Source: Tistrella mobilis (lineage in GTDB: Bacteria; Pseudomonadota; Alphaproteobacteria; Tistrellales; Tistrellaceae). Taken from it: a stretch of 64,000 nucleotides of DNA. This document shows, piece after piece, positions 1 to 8,209 of the stretch (position 1 is its first letter; each line of letters starts with the position of its first letter). The position numbers and the translations under genes are program-made. The notes under the pieces are model-generated. The model had not been told where the DNA came from and did not search any database. It saw only the letters and a program-made list of their open reading frames with translations. The stretch is from the NCBI RefSeq assembly GCF_039634785.1, contig NZ_JBBIAB010000012.1, positions 62,001-126,000 of the forward strand. Reading direction: 5' to 3'.

Positions 1-45
1 GGGGCACGCCGTCACAGCCACCGGCATCACGTCCCTGAGCCGGCA

Positions 46-573
46 TCACGTTCCAGAGGAGGTGTCGATCAGCACCGCGATCAGCTGCGCCGGCTGGTCG
101 GACAGGTTCTGCCAGGCGTGGTTGGTCTCGCGCTGGATGACCACGTCGAAGGGCTCCAGGATGGTTTCCTCCTCGTCGAGGATCAGCTTCACCCGGCCCG
201 AGAGCAGGACGATGTAGTCGATCGATCGGGTGCAGTGCATGTTGGGATGTTTCGCATCCGCATCATGGGCGTCGCTCGCCCCCATGCGGGCGAAGACATC
301 GGCCGACAGCACCCGGTCGTTCTCTCCCACCCCGGCCGGCGGCAGCTGAAAGATCCGGAAGGTGTTGCCGCCCCGGGCGGGGGCCAGCACCACCGGCCGG
401 TCGGCGCCGTCCGGGGTGGCGGTGTCCGGGCCATCCTCGGCCATGGCCCAGAGATCGATCAGACCGCGATGGGTTGCCGTTTCCAGCACATGCGGCGAGG
501 GACCGTCGGAGAGGATCCGCGAGCGGCCTTCGGCCGTGTTGGTGGTGACGATGCGGCGAATGGGTTTGAGCAT
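46..573 (-). CDS. Cupin-domain protein
   Basis: 175 aa. The C-terminal part (about residues 110-170) has the look of a single cupin_2 barrel: a His at 113, a beta-rich stretch with the LLSGRVKLILDEEE pattern, and NHAW with His152. The N-terminal 100 residues are not recognised. It is the last gene of a minus-strand run dctP-dctQ-dctM-cupin, starting 33 bp after the dctM stop, so it probably shares that transcript. Small cupins next to catabolic transporters are often isomerases, lyases or sensors of the transported compound. The substrate cannot be read from the sequence. Start is ATG at 573. Confidence 0.8.
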   Translation of the reverse strand: MLKPIRRIVTTNTAEGRSRILSDGPSPHVLETATHRGLIDLWAMAEDGPDTATPDGADRPVVLAPARGGNTFRIFQLPPAGVGENDRVLSADVFARMGASDAHDADAKHPNMHCTRSIDYIVLLSGRVKLILDEEETILEPFDVVIQRETNHAWQNLSDQPAQLIAVLIDTSSGT

Positions 574-606
574 ATGCGTTTTCCATATCCGGGGAGCGGG
601 AAGGGT

Positions 607-1902
607 TCAGGAGGTGAGCAGGTAGAGCGACAGCACCGGAAACACCGCGAGCAGGATCAGGCGCAGCAGATCCGAGACCACGAAGATCGAGACGCCGCGG
701 AAGATGGTCCCGAGCGGGATGTTGCCGGCGACGCCTTTGAGGACGAAGACGTTGAGGCCGATCGGCGGCGTGATCATGCCGAGCTCGATCACCACGATAT
801 TCACGATCGCCCACCAGACCGGGTCGTAGCCGAGCGAGACGACCAGCGGCAGCACGAAGGGCAGGGTGATCAGCATCGCCGAGACGGTCTCGAACACCGC
901 CCCCAGCGCCAGATACATCACCAGCAGCGCGAAGATGATCACCAGCGGCGGCACCTCCATGGCACCGATGGTCGAGACCAGCACCTGCGGTGCGCCGCTG
1001 ATCGTGAAGAAATACGAGAAGATCGAGGCGCCGAAGATGATCAGATAGATCACCGCCGTGTTGGTGGCGGTCTCGCCCAGCGCATGCAGGAAGCTGCCCC
1101 AGCTCAGGCGCCGGCGCAGCAGGGCCAGGAACAGGGTGAAGCAGGCGCCGACCGCGGCCGCCTCGTTCACCGTGACGATGCCGCCATAGATGCCGCCGAT
1201 CACGGCGGTCAGCAGAACCAGCACCGCCCAGCTTTCGCGCAGCACCTTCCACCGCTCCGCCCAGCCGGTCCGAGGCCCCGCGGGACCGGCTTCGGGCACG
1301 AAGCGGGTATAGACGGTGATCGCGATGCCGTGGAAGACGACGGCGATGATCGCCGGGATCACGGCAGCCACGAAGACGTCCAGGATCGAGACCTGGGCCA
1401 GCACCGCATAGATGATCATGATGATCGAGGGCGGAACCAGGGCGCCGAGCGTGCCGCCGGCGGCGATGCAGCCGGTGGCGAAAGAGGGCGCGTAGCCGCG
1501 GTCCAGCATCTGGGGCAGGGCCACCCGGCCGAAGGTCGCGGCCGTGGCGGGCGACGAGCCGCAGACCGCGCCGAACAGCGCGCAGCCGCCCATGGTCGCG
1601 ATCGCGAGCCCGCCGCGACGATGACCGACGAAGGCATGGGCCAGGCGGTAGATTTCGGCCGACAGGCCGCCGGCGGTGGCGAAACTGCCCATCAGCAGGA
1701 AGAGCGGGATGACCGCGAATTCGTAATTGGCGATGATCCCGGCCGGCTCCGAGACCAGGATGCTGAGCGAGGGCTTCACCCCGCCCAGGATCGCATAGCC
1801 GATGAAGCCGGCCATGCCCATGGCGATGCCGATCGGCACCCGGACCAGGATCAGGGCGAACATCAGGGCGAGGCCGAGCGCGCCGGTGGTCAAGGGATCC
1901 AT
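607..1902 (-). CDS. dctM: TRAP transporter large permease DctM
   Basis: 431 aa, almost entirely hydrophobic with about 12 membrane segments and the usual length of the DctM/SiaM large TRAP subunit. It forms the sodium-coupled channel that imports the ligand delivered by DctP. An upstream in-frame start is possible, but the ATG at 1902 is preferred: it overlaps the stop of dctQ as TGATG, which implies translational coupling, and the protein then begins directly before the first membrane helix (MDPLTTGALGLALMFALI). The transported substrate is unknown; the neighbouring amidohydrolase and fumarylacetoacetase suggest a carboxylate or ring-derived acid (inference). Confidence 0.92.
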   Translation of the reverse strand: MDPLTTGALGLALMFALILVRVPIGIAMGMAGFIGYAILGGVKPSLSILVSEPAGIIANYEFAVIPLFLLMGSFATAGGLSAEIYRLAHAFVGHRRGGLAIATMGGCALFGAVCGSSPATAATFGRVALPQMLDRGYAPSFATGCIAAGGTLGALVPPSIIMIIYAVLAQVSILDVFVAAVIPAIIAVVFHGIAITVYTRFVPEAGPAGPRTGWAERWKVLRESWAVLVLLTAVIGGIYGGIVTVNEAAAVGACFTLFLALLRRRLSWGSFLHALGETATNTAVIYLIIFGASIFSYFFTISGAPQVLVSTIGAMEVPPLVIIFALLVMYLALGAVFETVSAMLITLPFVLPLVVSLGYDPVWWAIVNIVVIELGMITPPIGLNVFVLKGVAGNIPLGTIFRGVSIFVVSDLLRLILLAVFPVLSLYLLTS

Positions 1903-2432
1903 CAGACCTCTCCCTGATGCGCGGCAAGACGGGCGGTGTCGCCGGTGGCGAGGTCGCGCAGCGCCGTGGCGACCACCACCAGCTGCACCGGCACGCAGAG
2001 CATGAAGAGAGCGGTGGCGGCCACCCACCAGGGGGCGATTTCGACCTCGAGGATGAACGAGGTCTCGCCGCTGTCGATCAGCTCCTGCGTGTAGACCACC
2101 AGCTGCCAGGCGAGCAGGGTGAAGAAGACCAGGGTCATGATTTCGGCGAAGAGATCGCAGGCGAGCTGCGCCCGCCGCGGCAGCCGGTCGGCCAGGAAGG
2201 TGACCTTGATGTTCTGCCGGCTGGCGATGGCGGCCGGGAAACAGGCCGCCATCGCCACCGCGATGAACAGGGTCGAGAGATCATAGACCCCGGCGATCGG
2301 GGCATCGGCGAGCCAACGCGCGCCGACATCGGCCAGGGTCGCGATGGCGATGATCAACAGGGCGGCGAGGCCTGCCAGCGCGATGAGCCGCGTGCAGGCG
2401 ACGTTGAGCCCGTCGAGGCGGTCGAGGGTCAT
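1902..2432 (-). CDS. dctQ: TRAP transporter small permease DctQ
   Basis: 176 aa with four predicted membrane helices, matching the DctQ small subunit that partners DctM in the inner membrane. The stretch SRQNIKVTFLADRLP after helix 2 is typical of this family (SGHIRVDLL-like region). It lies 36 bp downstream of dctP and overlaps the start of dctM by one base. Order dctP-dctQ-dctM is the standard TRAP arrangement. Confidence 0.9.
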   Translation of the reverse strand: MTLDRLDGLNVACTRLIALAGLAALLIIAIATLADVGARWLADAPIAGVYDLSTLFIAVAMAACFPAAIASRQNIKVTFLADRLPRRAQLACDLFAEIMTLVFFTLLAWQLVVYTQELIDSGETSFILEVEIAPWWVAATALFMLCVPVQLVVVATALRDLATGDTARLAAHQGEV

Positions 2433-2468
2433 GTCAGACGCTCCGCTCCCGGGGGATCACCGGCCGGA

Positions 2469-3488
2469 TCATTCGGCGCGGATACGGTCGAGTTCGGCCT
2501 TGAAGGCCGCGGCGAGCGCCGCTCCGTTCTCCTGCTCCGCAACGAATCTGTCCGAGCAGCCGGCCATCGCCGCCGACCAGGCGGCTGCGTCTTCGGCGGT
2601 CGGGATCACGATCGTCTGCCCGGGCGCCGCTTCGGTCTCCGCCAGCCGGCGGGCGTTTTCGGCATCCATGGCGGCGCCGAAGATGCGTGCCAGCTTTTCG
2701 CCACCCTCCGCCTGCATGGCCTTCTGCACGTCTTCGGGCAGGGCCTCGAACCGCTCCCGGGTCATCACGAAGCCGAAGGGCATCGAGCCCAGCGCCGCGT
2801 GGTAGTGATATTTCGTGGCACTGGAAATGCCGAAGGCATAGAGCGCGGCATAGTGCATCGGAGTGGCATCGATGATCCCGCGGCTCAGGCTTTCGGGGAT
2901 CTTGGTGATCGGCATGCCGACCGGCACGCCGCCCACCGCCTCGACGCATTGCTGTTCCAGCTTTCCGGCGATCCGGATCTTCTGGCCCTTCAGGTCCGCA
3001 ACCCGGTTCATCGGCTTGTTGCCGTGGAGCAGATAGGGCGAGGTGGCGACCATGCTCAACACCTCGAAGCCGTCATAGCCCCTGAGCCGGCCGCTTTCGA
3101 CCATCCGCCAGAAGGCGACCGAGCCTTCGCCTGCGGTCCGGGAGGTGTCGGGCAGCTCAATCACCCAGTTGTCGGGGAACAGCCCCGGATTGTAGGCCGG
3201 GATGATGAAGGCGATGTCGGCGACGCCGTCGTTCAGCATCTTGATCTGCTTGGACCCGTCGCGCCCGAGCGTGCCGCCGGGGAAAAGCTGGATCCGGACC
3301 CGGCCGCCCGCGGCCTCTTCCACCGCCTGGACCCAGGGCTTGATCGCCTCCTGATAGGTGATCTCCTGCTCGGGCGTGAAGACGGCGAATTTCAGGTCGA
3401 TGACCTCGTCGGCCCGGGCGGCGCCGGCGGCCAGCGTCGCCGTTGCCAGCGTGGCGGCCAGGACGGCCGCGATGCGCGGAAACCTCAT
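2469..3488 (-). CDS. dctP: TRAP transporter substrate-binding protein DctP
   Basis: 339 aa. A signal peptide is visible (basic start, hydrophobic run, cleavage after ARA about residue 26), then a DctP-family periplasmic binding protein. Family features include the KIRIAGKLEQQ strand and the following PITKIPESLSRGIIDA segment that lines the ligand cleft. The start at 3488 is supported by a strong Shine-Dalgarno (GGGGGAGGAAGC) just upstream; longer in-frame starts would place 48 non-secretory residues before the signal peptide. First gene of the minus-strand TRAP-cupin run and divergent from the amidohydrolase at 3694. Confidence 0.92.
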   Translation of the reverse strand: MRFPRIAAVLAATLATATLAAGAARADEVIDLKFAVFTPEQEITYQEAIKPWVQAVEEAAGGRVRIQLFPGGTLGRDGSKQIKMLNDGVADIAFIIPAYNPGLFPDNWVIELPDTSRTAGEGSVAFWRMVESGRLRGYDGFEVLSMVATSPYLLHGNKPMNRVADLKGQKIRIAGKLEQQCVEAVGGVPVGMPITKIPESLSRGIIDATPMHYAALYAFGISSATKYHYHAALGSMPFGFVMTRERFEALPEDVQKAMQAEGGEKLARIFGAAMDAENARRLAETEAAPGQTIVIPTAEDAAAWSAAMAGCSDRFVAEQENGAALAAAFKAELDRIRAE

Positions 3489-3693
3489 GCTTCCTCCCCC
3501 CTGTCTTTTTGGATGTGGTCGGTCTTCGACGGATCGGGCCGATGTGCAGCAGGCGTCCGTCTGCCTTGGGGAATTGGTAGGCGACGCTTCGGCAGATGTA
3601 AAGCGCTTGTTTGAATCAGATGATTGGATCACTTGCTTGATGCAGGTGCTGGGGCTATGGTTGCATCAACGAACCGAAGGGAGGACACCGCCC
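3489..3693. promoter_or_regulatory. Divergent control region between dctP and amidohydrolase
   Basis: 205 bp separate two diverging units. Two inverted repeats are visible: AATCA-GA-TGATT at 3614-3625, preceded by TT so that it reads TTGAATCA, and TTGATGCA (3637-3644) with TGCATCAA (3662-3669), eight-base perfect arms 17 bp apart. They lie 25-80 bp before the amidohydrolase start and are plausible operators for the TetR regulator encoded downstream (inference). The TTGAATCA element recurs before the paralogous amidohydrolase near 47352. Confidence 0.45.
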
Positions 3694-5100
3694 GTGCCCA
3701 ACGAAATCCTGATCAGGAACGTCTATCCGGCGGATCCGGATCTGGCCCCGCAGACCCGCCCGCGCCCGACCGACATCCTGGTGCGGGACGGCCGGATCGC
3801 GGCGGTCGAAGACGGGATCCAGGCGCCGGATGCCGAGGTGATCGAGGGGGATCGGGCGATTGCGGTGGCCGGCATGGTCGACAGCCATCGCCATGTCTGG
3901 CAGACGGCGATCCGCGGCGTGGCGGCCGACTGGTCACTGGCGGACTATGTGCGCGAGATCCGGGTCGGCTATGCCACCGCCTACACGCCCGAGCATATCT
4001 ATCTGGCCAATCTGGCCGGTGCGCTCGAAGCGCTGGACACCGGCGTCACCACGCTTTGCGATTTCTCGCATCTGATGAACAGCCCCGCGCATGCCGAAGC
4101 CGCGATCCAGGGGCTGACCGATGCGGGCATCCGCGGCGTGTTCTGTTATGGCTTCTACGACGTGCCGGCGCGGGAGCGGGCCTTCGCCAGCCATGACGAT
4201 CGCCTGCGCCATGCGGAAGAGGTGGCGCAGAGCTTTCGAGCGACCGCGGGGCCCTTGCTCGATTTCGGCGTCGCCCTGACCGAATTCGGCCTGGTCGGGC
4301 CGGATGTGACGGATCGGGAGCTGGCCTTCGCGCGGCGCCATGACGCGCTGATCACGCTGCATGTCGGCACTTTCGGCTCGCCCCACGGCATTGCCGATCT
4401 CGACCGTCGCGGCCGGCTGGGGCCGGACATGCTGCATGTCCATGCGAATATGTGCGGCGACGACGAGCTGGAACGGCTGGTCGCCTCGGGTGGCGGGCTG
4501 TCGATCACGCCCGAGACCGAGATGCAGATGGGCATGGGCTGGCCGGTGACCAACCGGCTGATCGAAGCCGGCGGGCTGCCCAGCTTCGGTGTCGACATCG
4601 CATCCAATATCGGCGGCGACATGCTGACCCAGATGCGTCTGGCCCTGCAGACGGCGCGCGCGATCGACAATCAGAAGGTGCTGGATCAGGGCATCGTGCC
4701 CGACAGGATCGGGCTGACCGTGCGCGATGCGCTGCGCTTCGGCACCGAGGGCGGGGCGCGTGCGATGCGGATGGGCGGGGAAATCGGCACGCTCCGCAAG
4801 GGCGCCCGGGCCGATATCGCGCTGTTCGCGACCGGCGGGCTGAATATGATGCCGATGGGCGACCCGGTTGCGATGCTGCTGCTGGAATCGCGGCCGGGCG
4901 ACGCGGTGACCGTGCTGGTCGACGGCCGGGTGGTGAAGCGCGACGGCCGGATGGTCGGCGTGGATCTGGCGGGGCTGCGCGAGAAGCTGGACCGGGCCTT
5001 CGGCGAGATCGCCGACCGGGTGGCAGAGAGCCGCGACACCGCCGCCGGATCGTCCAATGCCTATGCACGTGTGGTGAAGAGAGCGACCGGAACCGATTGA
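3694..5100 (+). CDS. Amidohydrolase (ATZ/TRZ-chlorohydrolase type)
   Basis: 468 aa from a GTG start at 3694, chosen because GAAGGGAGGA sits about 8 bp upstream; longer frames would run back through the divergent promoter. Metal-dependent hydrolase barrel: HxH at residues 65/67 (DSHRHVW), further candidate ligands His223, His248 or 250 and Asp301 (VDIASN). This is the amidohydrolase superfamily that holds cytosine deaminase, 8-oxoguanine deaminase and triazine hydrolases; the substrate is unknown. It is a close paralogue of the protein at 45870-47282, aligning without gaps over the first 150 residues or so (VAADWSL, LEAL.aGiTT, CYG). Followed by a TetR gene in a TGATG overlap. Confidence 0.88.
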   Translation: MPNEILIRNVYPADPDLAPQTRPRPTDILVRDGRIAAVEDGIQAPDAEVIEGDRAIAVAGMVDSHRHVWQTAIRGVAADWSLADYVREIRVGYATAYTPEHIYLANLAGALEALDTGVTTLCDFSHLMNSPAHAEAAIQGLTDAGIRGVFCYGFYDVPARERAFASHDDRLRHAEEVAQSFRATAGPLLDFGVALTEFGLVGPDVTDRELAFARRHDALITLHVGTFGSPHGIADLDRRGRLGPDMLHVHANMCGDDELERLVASGGGLSITPETEMQMGMGWPVTNRLIEAGGLPSFGVDIASNIGGDMLTQMRLALQTARAIDNQKVLDQGIVPDRIGLTVRDALRFGTEGGARAMRMGGEIGTLRKGARADIALFATGGLNMMPMGDPVAMLLLESRPGDAVTVLVDGRVVKRDGRMVGVDLAGLREKLDRAFGEIADRVAESRDTAAGSSNAYARVVKRATGTD

Positions 5101-5792
5101 TGACCGAGATGGAAGCCCAGGGACAGTGTCAGCCGGCCGAGGGGCCGAAGGAGCGTATCCGGCTGGTCGCCCGCATGCTGATCAGCGAGCGCGGCGTCGA
5201 TGCCGTCACCACCCGCGACATCGCGCGCGGCGCCGGGCTGAACGTGGCCGCGGTGAACTATCATTTCGGCACCAAGGACAATCTGGCCGTCGACGTCTTC
5301 CGCCAGGTGGCGCGGCGGAGCGCCGAATACCGGCTGGAGCAGCTGGACCGGCTGGAGGCAGAGGCCCGCGCCGCGGGGCGTCGGGTCCGGATCCGCCAGA
5401 TCGTCGAGAGCTTCGTCAGCGGCTATTTCCGCGAGGATACGCCGGCCGAGGGCGGGCTGCTCGCCAATCTGATCCTGAAGAACCGGCTGATGCCGACCGA
5501 ATGGACCTCGAACCTGATCGCCGAAGAGCTGGACGGCATGGCCCGGCGCTATATCGCCGCGATCGCGGCGGCGGCGCCCGACCTCGATCACGCCGAAGTC
5601 TGCTGGTTCTACAATTTCATGGTCGGCACGGTGCTGATCTCGGTCAGCCAGCGCGATGACGGCCGCCGGGTGGAGCGTCTGTCGGACGGCGGCTGCTCCA
5701 TCCTGGCACGCGACGAGATGCGCGAGCACCTGGTGCGGTTCATTACCGGCGGGATCTCCACCGCCGGCCGGAAGACCGCCGGTCAAGACTGA
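5100..5792 (+). CDS. TetR/AcrR-family transcriptional regulator
   Basis: 230 aa. A TetR N-terminal helix-turn-helix is clear at about residues 18-65 (TTRDIARGAGLNVAAVNYHF then GTKDNL). The C-terminal ligand-binding half is not assignable. The ATG at 5100 overlaps the TGA of the amidohydrolase as TGATG, so the pair is translationally coupled. It probably controls the surrounding catabolic genes through the inverted repeats at 3614-3669 (inference). Confidence 0.9.
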   Translation: MTEMEAQGQCQPAEGPKERIRLVARMLISERGVDAVTTRDIARGAGLNVAAVNYHFGTKDNLAVDVFRQVARRSAEYRLEQLDRLEAEARAAGRRVRIRQIVESFVSGYFREDTPAEGGLLANLILKNRLMPTEWTSNLIAEELDGMARRYIAAIAAAAPDLDHAEVCWFYNFMVGTVLISVSQRDDGRRVERLSDGGCSILARDEMREHLVRFITGGISTAGRKTAGQD

Positions 5793-5807
5793 AGGAAACC
5801 GCTACAC

Positions 5808-7064
5808 ATGTCCGGGCGTCTGGAAAGCTGGGTCGCAAGCGCGAACCAGGCCGAGACTTCTTTTCCCCTCAACAACCTGCCCTGCGGGGTGTTCAGCCGT
5901 GGCGGAGATGCACCGCGCTGCTGCATCGCGATCGGCGATCAGGTGCTGGATCTGGCCTGGCTGCAGCGCGCCGGCCTGCTCGACGGTCTGCCGGCGGTCT
6001 TCGATCAGCCGTCCTGGAATGGCTTCATGGCCGCGGGGACGGCGGCATGGTCGGCCCTGCGGCAGCGGTTGACCGGCCTGCTGTCGGCCGGTGCGGCCGA
6101 AGCGCCGCTGCTGCGCCCGGCGCTGGTGCCGCTGACGGAGGTGCAGTTGCATCTGCCGTTCACGGTTGCCGAATACACCGATTTCTTCTCGAGTGAAGAC
6201 CATGCCCGCAATGCCGGCATGGCGCTGCGCGGCGCCGATACGCTGGCCGAGAACTGGGTGCATATCCCCGTCGGCTATAACGGCCGGGCCTCGACGGTGG
6301 TGGTCTCGGGCACGCCGGTCCGGCGGCCGCTTGGCCAGGTTCTGCCGGCCGGTGCGACGATGCCGGTCTTCGCCGCTTCGGCGCGGATGGATTTCGAACT
6401 GGAACTGGGGGCGGTGGTCGGCCTGCCCAACCGGCCGGGTGAGCCCGTCACCCTGGCCGAGGCCGAGGCGATGATCTTCGGCTATGTGCTGCTCAACGAC
6501 TGGTCGGCCCGCGACATTCAGGGCTGGGAGAACCGGCCGCTCGGGCCCTTTCAGTCCAAGGGCTTCGCCACCTCGATCGGCGCCTGGATCGTGACCCGCG
6601 AGGCGCTGGCGGCGGCACGCTGCGCCGCCCCCGCACGGCACCTGCCGCTGCTGCCCTATCTGGACGATGCGGGCCGGCCGGCGCATTTCGACATCGACCT
6701 CACCGCAGAGCTGACCACCTCCGCGGGCACCGGGGCCGTCATCACCCGGACCAATTACCGGCGGATGTATTTCTCGCTGGTTCAGCAGCTCTGCCACCAT
6801 GCCGCCAATGGCTGCGCCATGCGCACCGGCGACCTGATCGGATCCGGCACCGTCTCGGGCCCGGCCCCCGAAAACCGCGGCTGCCTGCTCGAAATCACCT
6901 GGAACGGCCGCGACCCGCTGCACCTGCCCGACGGCACGACCCGGCGCTATCTGGAAGACGGCGATACGCTCACCCTGTCCGGCTACGCTGACTGCGACGG
7001 CTACCGGATCGGCTTCGGCGAATGTGCGGGGACCATCACGGCGGCTGTGGCCGAGAGCGGCTGA
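5808..7064 (+). CDS. fahA: Fumarylacetoacetase
   Basis: 418 aa, the usual length for full fumarylacetoacetase (EC 3.7.1.2). It has the N-terminal SH3-like domain followed by the FAA_hydrolase fold: DFFSSEDHARNAG, DFELELGAVVG (metal-binding Glu), NDWSARDIQGWE and GPFQSKGFATSIGAWIVT. The enzyme cleaves fumarylacetoacetate to fumarate and acetoacetate in tyrosine/homogentisate catabolism. No homogentisate dioxygenase or maleylacetoacetate isomerase lies in the window, so here it may act on a related diketone produced with the upstream amidohydrolase (inference). 15 bp separate it from the TetR gene, with an AAGGAAA ribosome site. Confidence 0.9.
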   Translation: MSGRLESWVASANQAETSFPLNNLPCGVFSRGGDAPRCCIAIGDQVLDLAWLQRAGLLDGLPAVFDQPSWNGFMAAGTAAWSALRQRLTGLLSAGAAEAPLLRPALVPLTEVQLHLPFTVAEYTDFFSSEDHARNAGMALRGADTLAENWVHIPVGYNGRASTVVVSGTPVRRPLGQVLPAGATMPVFAASARMDFELELGAVVGLPNRPGEPVTLAEAEAMIFGYVLLNDWSARDIQGWENRPLGPFQSKGFATSIGAWIVTREALAAARCAAPARHLPLLPYLDDAGRPAHFDIDLTAELTTSAGTGAVITRTNYRRMYFSLVQQLCHHAANGCAMRTGDLIGSGTVSGPAPENRGCLLEITWNGRDPLHLPDGTTRRYLEDGDTLTLSGYADCDGYRIGFGECAGTITAAVAESG

Positions 7065-7076
7065 CAGCGAGGCCGG

Positions 7077-7208
7077 TTACTTCGTCTCACGGCCTGCATC
7101 ATCGCCGTTCTTTCGGGTCCAATTCATCGGCGGTGGTGCAGGCTTTGCCGCGTCGGCGGGCTGCGAGGTTTCGGACGTCGCCGGAGGAGACACGGGTTTG
7201 CCACTCAT
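7077..7208 (-). CDS. Possible small ORF (43 aa), coupled to the 59-aa ORF
   Basis: Reads MSGKPVSPPATSETSQP and onward, Pro/Ala/Lys-rich, in the same frame as the C-terminal end of the 328-aa membrane ORF. Its ATG overlaps the stop of the small ORF at 7205 as ATGA. It may be a separate coupled product or simply the tail of the membrane protein. No family recognised. Confidence 0.3.
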   Translation of the reverse strand: MSGKPVSPPATSETSQPADAAKPAPPPMNWTRKNGDDAGRETK

Positions 7209-8063
7209 CGTGTCTTCTTCTGTCTGAGGTCCTCCACGTCCCCCGGGACTTCCCCGTAAGTCCAGAAGCCCTTCACGACCTTGCGCATCCGTGGCGGCTG
7301 CGGCTTCTCCATCACCTGTCCCGTCTTCGGATCCCGCATCACGCGGTTGCGCAACTTCTGTGCCAGAGAGGCGATGTCTTCCATGTGATCCTCCATGGAT
7401 CATGCTCTGAAAAAGCATAACGCAGATCAGTACGAGCGCGAAGCCCAACCCCATGATCAGAAAATGGAAGGCTCTGCTGCGGGCTTTCAGGCGTGCCCAA
7501 TTGTTGCGGCGGCTGATTCCGGCCGATTTGGCGAGCTGTGTTATGAAGACGTTGCGAAGGTCTTCCAGAACGGCACGCTCCACGATCGCGTGGACGTCAA
7601 GATCACCTCCGGGCGTATCCGACCTGACGACCTCCAATGTATTCGCCTCAAGGTCGCTGTCTGCTGGTGAGGCCGGGGGTGTCGGCGTATAGTACGATAT
7701 CAGCCGTTCTGCATAATCGAGCAGGTCTTCCTCGTGCATAGGATAACCAAACGCACGTGTACGTATTGCCTGATGAAGAAAATACAGAAGAGCAAAGATA
7801 TCTGCGATCAATAGGATCAGAATCCCATAGATAAATATTATCCATAGATCATGATCCGCCGTTGGCAAATTGTGAAGAGCAAGGCTGATCAGGGTGATTA
7901 GTATACCGATAGATGTCGCGAAGAATGGCAAGCTTCGAACGACATTTTCTTCCTGATCTAGTTCCCGTTTGAAGCCATCAAGGACGAGCTTCTCCAAATA
8001 GTCCCCGGCTCTTCCTGAGGGAAGCCGCGCATAGGCTGGATCTGTCAGGTTATCTGCGTGCAT
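7077..8063 (-). CDS. Unrecognised three-helix membrane protein, atypical codon use
   Basis: 328 aa reading frame. Visible: an amphipathic N-terminal helix (residues 22-42), two adjacent membrane helices (about 46-66 and 72-96), a cytosolic helical stretch with a Pro/Ser linker, and a third membrane helix at about 206-226. Residues after 228 are Gly/Arg/Asp-rich and look like a shifted frame of the small ORF at 7205-7384. Codons are AT-rich at third positions (CTT, ATA, TTG, TAT), unlike every neighbour, and the upstream 140 bp are AT-rich too, which points to acquisition. The helix-pair layout recalls SLATT-like membrane effectors, but no family motif is recognised and no sensor gene is adjacent. 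Confidence 0.65.
   Translation of the reverse strand: MHADNLTDPAYARLPSGRAGDYLEKLVLDGFKRELDQEENVVRSLPFFATSIGILITLISLALHNLPTADHDLWIIFIYGILILLIADIFALLYFLHQAIRTRAFGYPMHEEDLLDYAERLISYYTPTPPASPADSDLEANTLEVVRSDTPGGDLDVHAIVERAVLEDLRNVFITQLAKSAGISRRNNWARLKARSRAFHFLIMGLGFALVLICVMLFQSMIHGGSHGRHRLSGTEVAQPRDAGSEDGTGDGEAAAATDAQGREGLLDLRGSPGGRGGPQTEEDTMSGKPVSPPATSETSQPADAAKPAPPPMNWTRKNGDDAGRETK
7205..7384 (-). CDS. Small ORF nested in the membrane protein gene (59 aa)
   Basis: MEDIASLAQKLRNRV then RDPKTGQVMEKPQPP and KGFWTYGEVPGD. The ATG at 7384 follows GGAGG at a five-base spacing, an ideal ribosome site, and third codon positions are strongly G/C as in normal genes of this genome, whereas the overlapping frame of the 328-aa ORF is not. 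This suggests the 59-aa frame is the real coding frame here. No family recognised; a four-base-longer-residue start at 7396 is possible. Confidence 0.5.
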   Translation of the reverse strand: MEDIASLAQKLRNRVMRDPKTGQVMEKPQPPRMRKVVKGFWTYGEVPGDVEDLRQKKTR

Positions 8064-8209
8064 ATCGTCATCCAGCAGGTCGAAACGCCTGACGTTGCCG
8101 GGGATCCATCTTCAGGTTCAATTTCTTCTGAATTTATACAGGCGTCAACGAATTTAACTTATGAGTTAGATGCAACCAGTTCGTGTAGTGGTGAATATTT
8201 ATCTATACT
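8064..8209. other. AT-rich upstream region of the membrane protein
   Basis: Marked drop in GC from about 8120 to 8215 (runs such as TTTATCTATACTTTACAG). It presumably carries the promoter of the minus-strand membrane gene and the 3-prime end of the exported-protein gene. No repeat or attachment-site duplication was seen. Confidence 0.35.

Noticed and set aside
118-1917. 599-aa plus-strand frame rich in Arg, Gly, Asp and His
   Set aside because: Antisense to the cupin and dctM genes; composition is the usual shadow of a high-GC gene.
7077-8063. Calling the membrane protein an anti-phage effector
   Set aside because: Helix layout alone is insufficient; no nucleotide cyclase, sensor, nuclease or other defence partner is adjacent.
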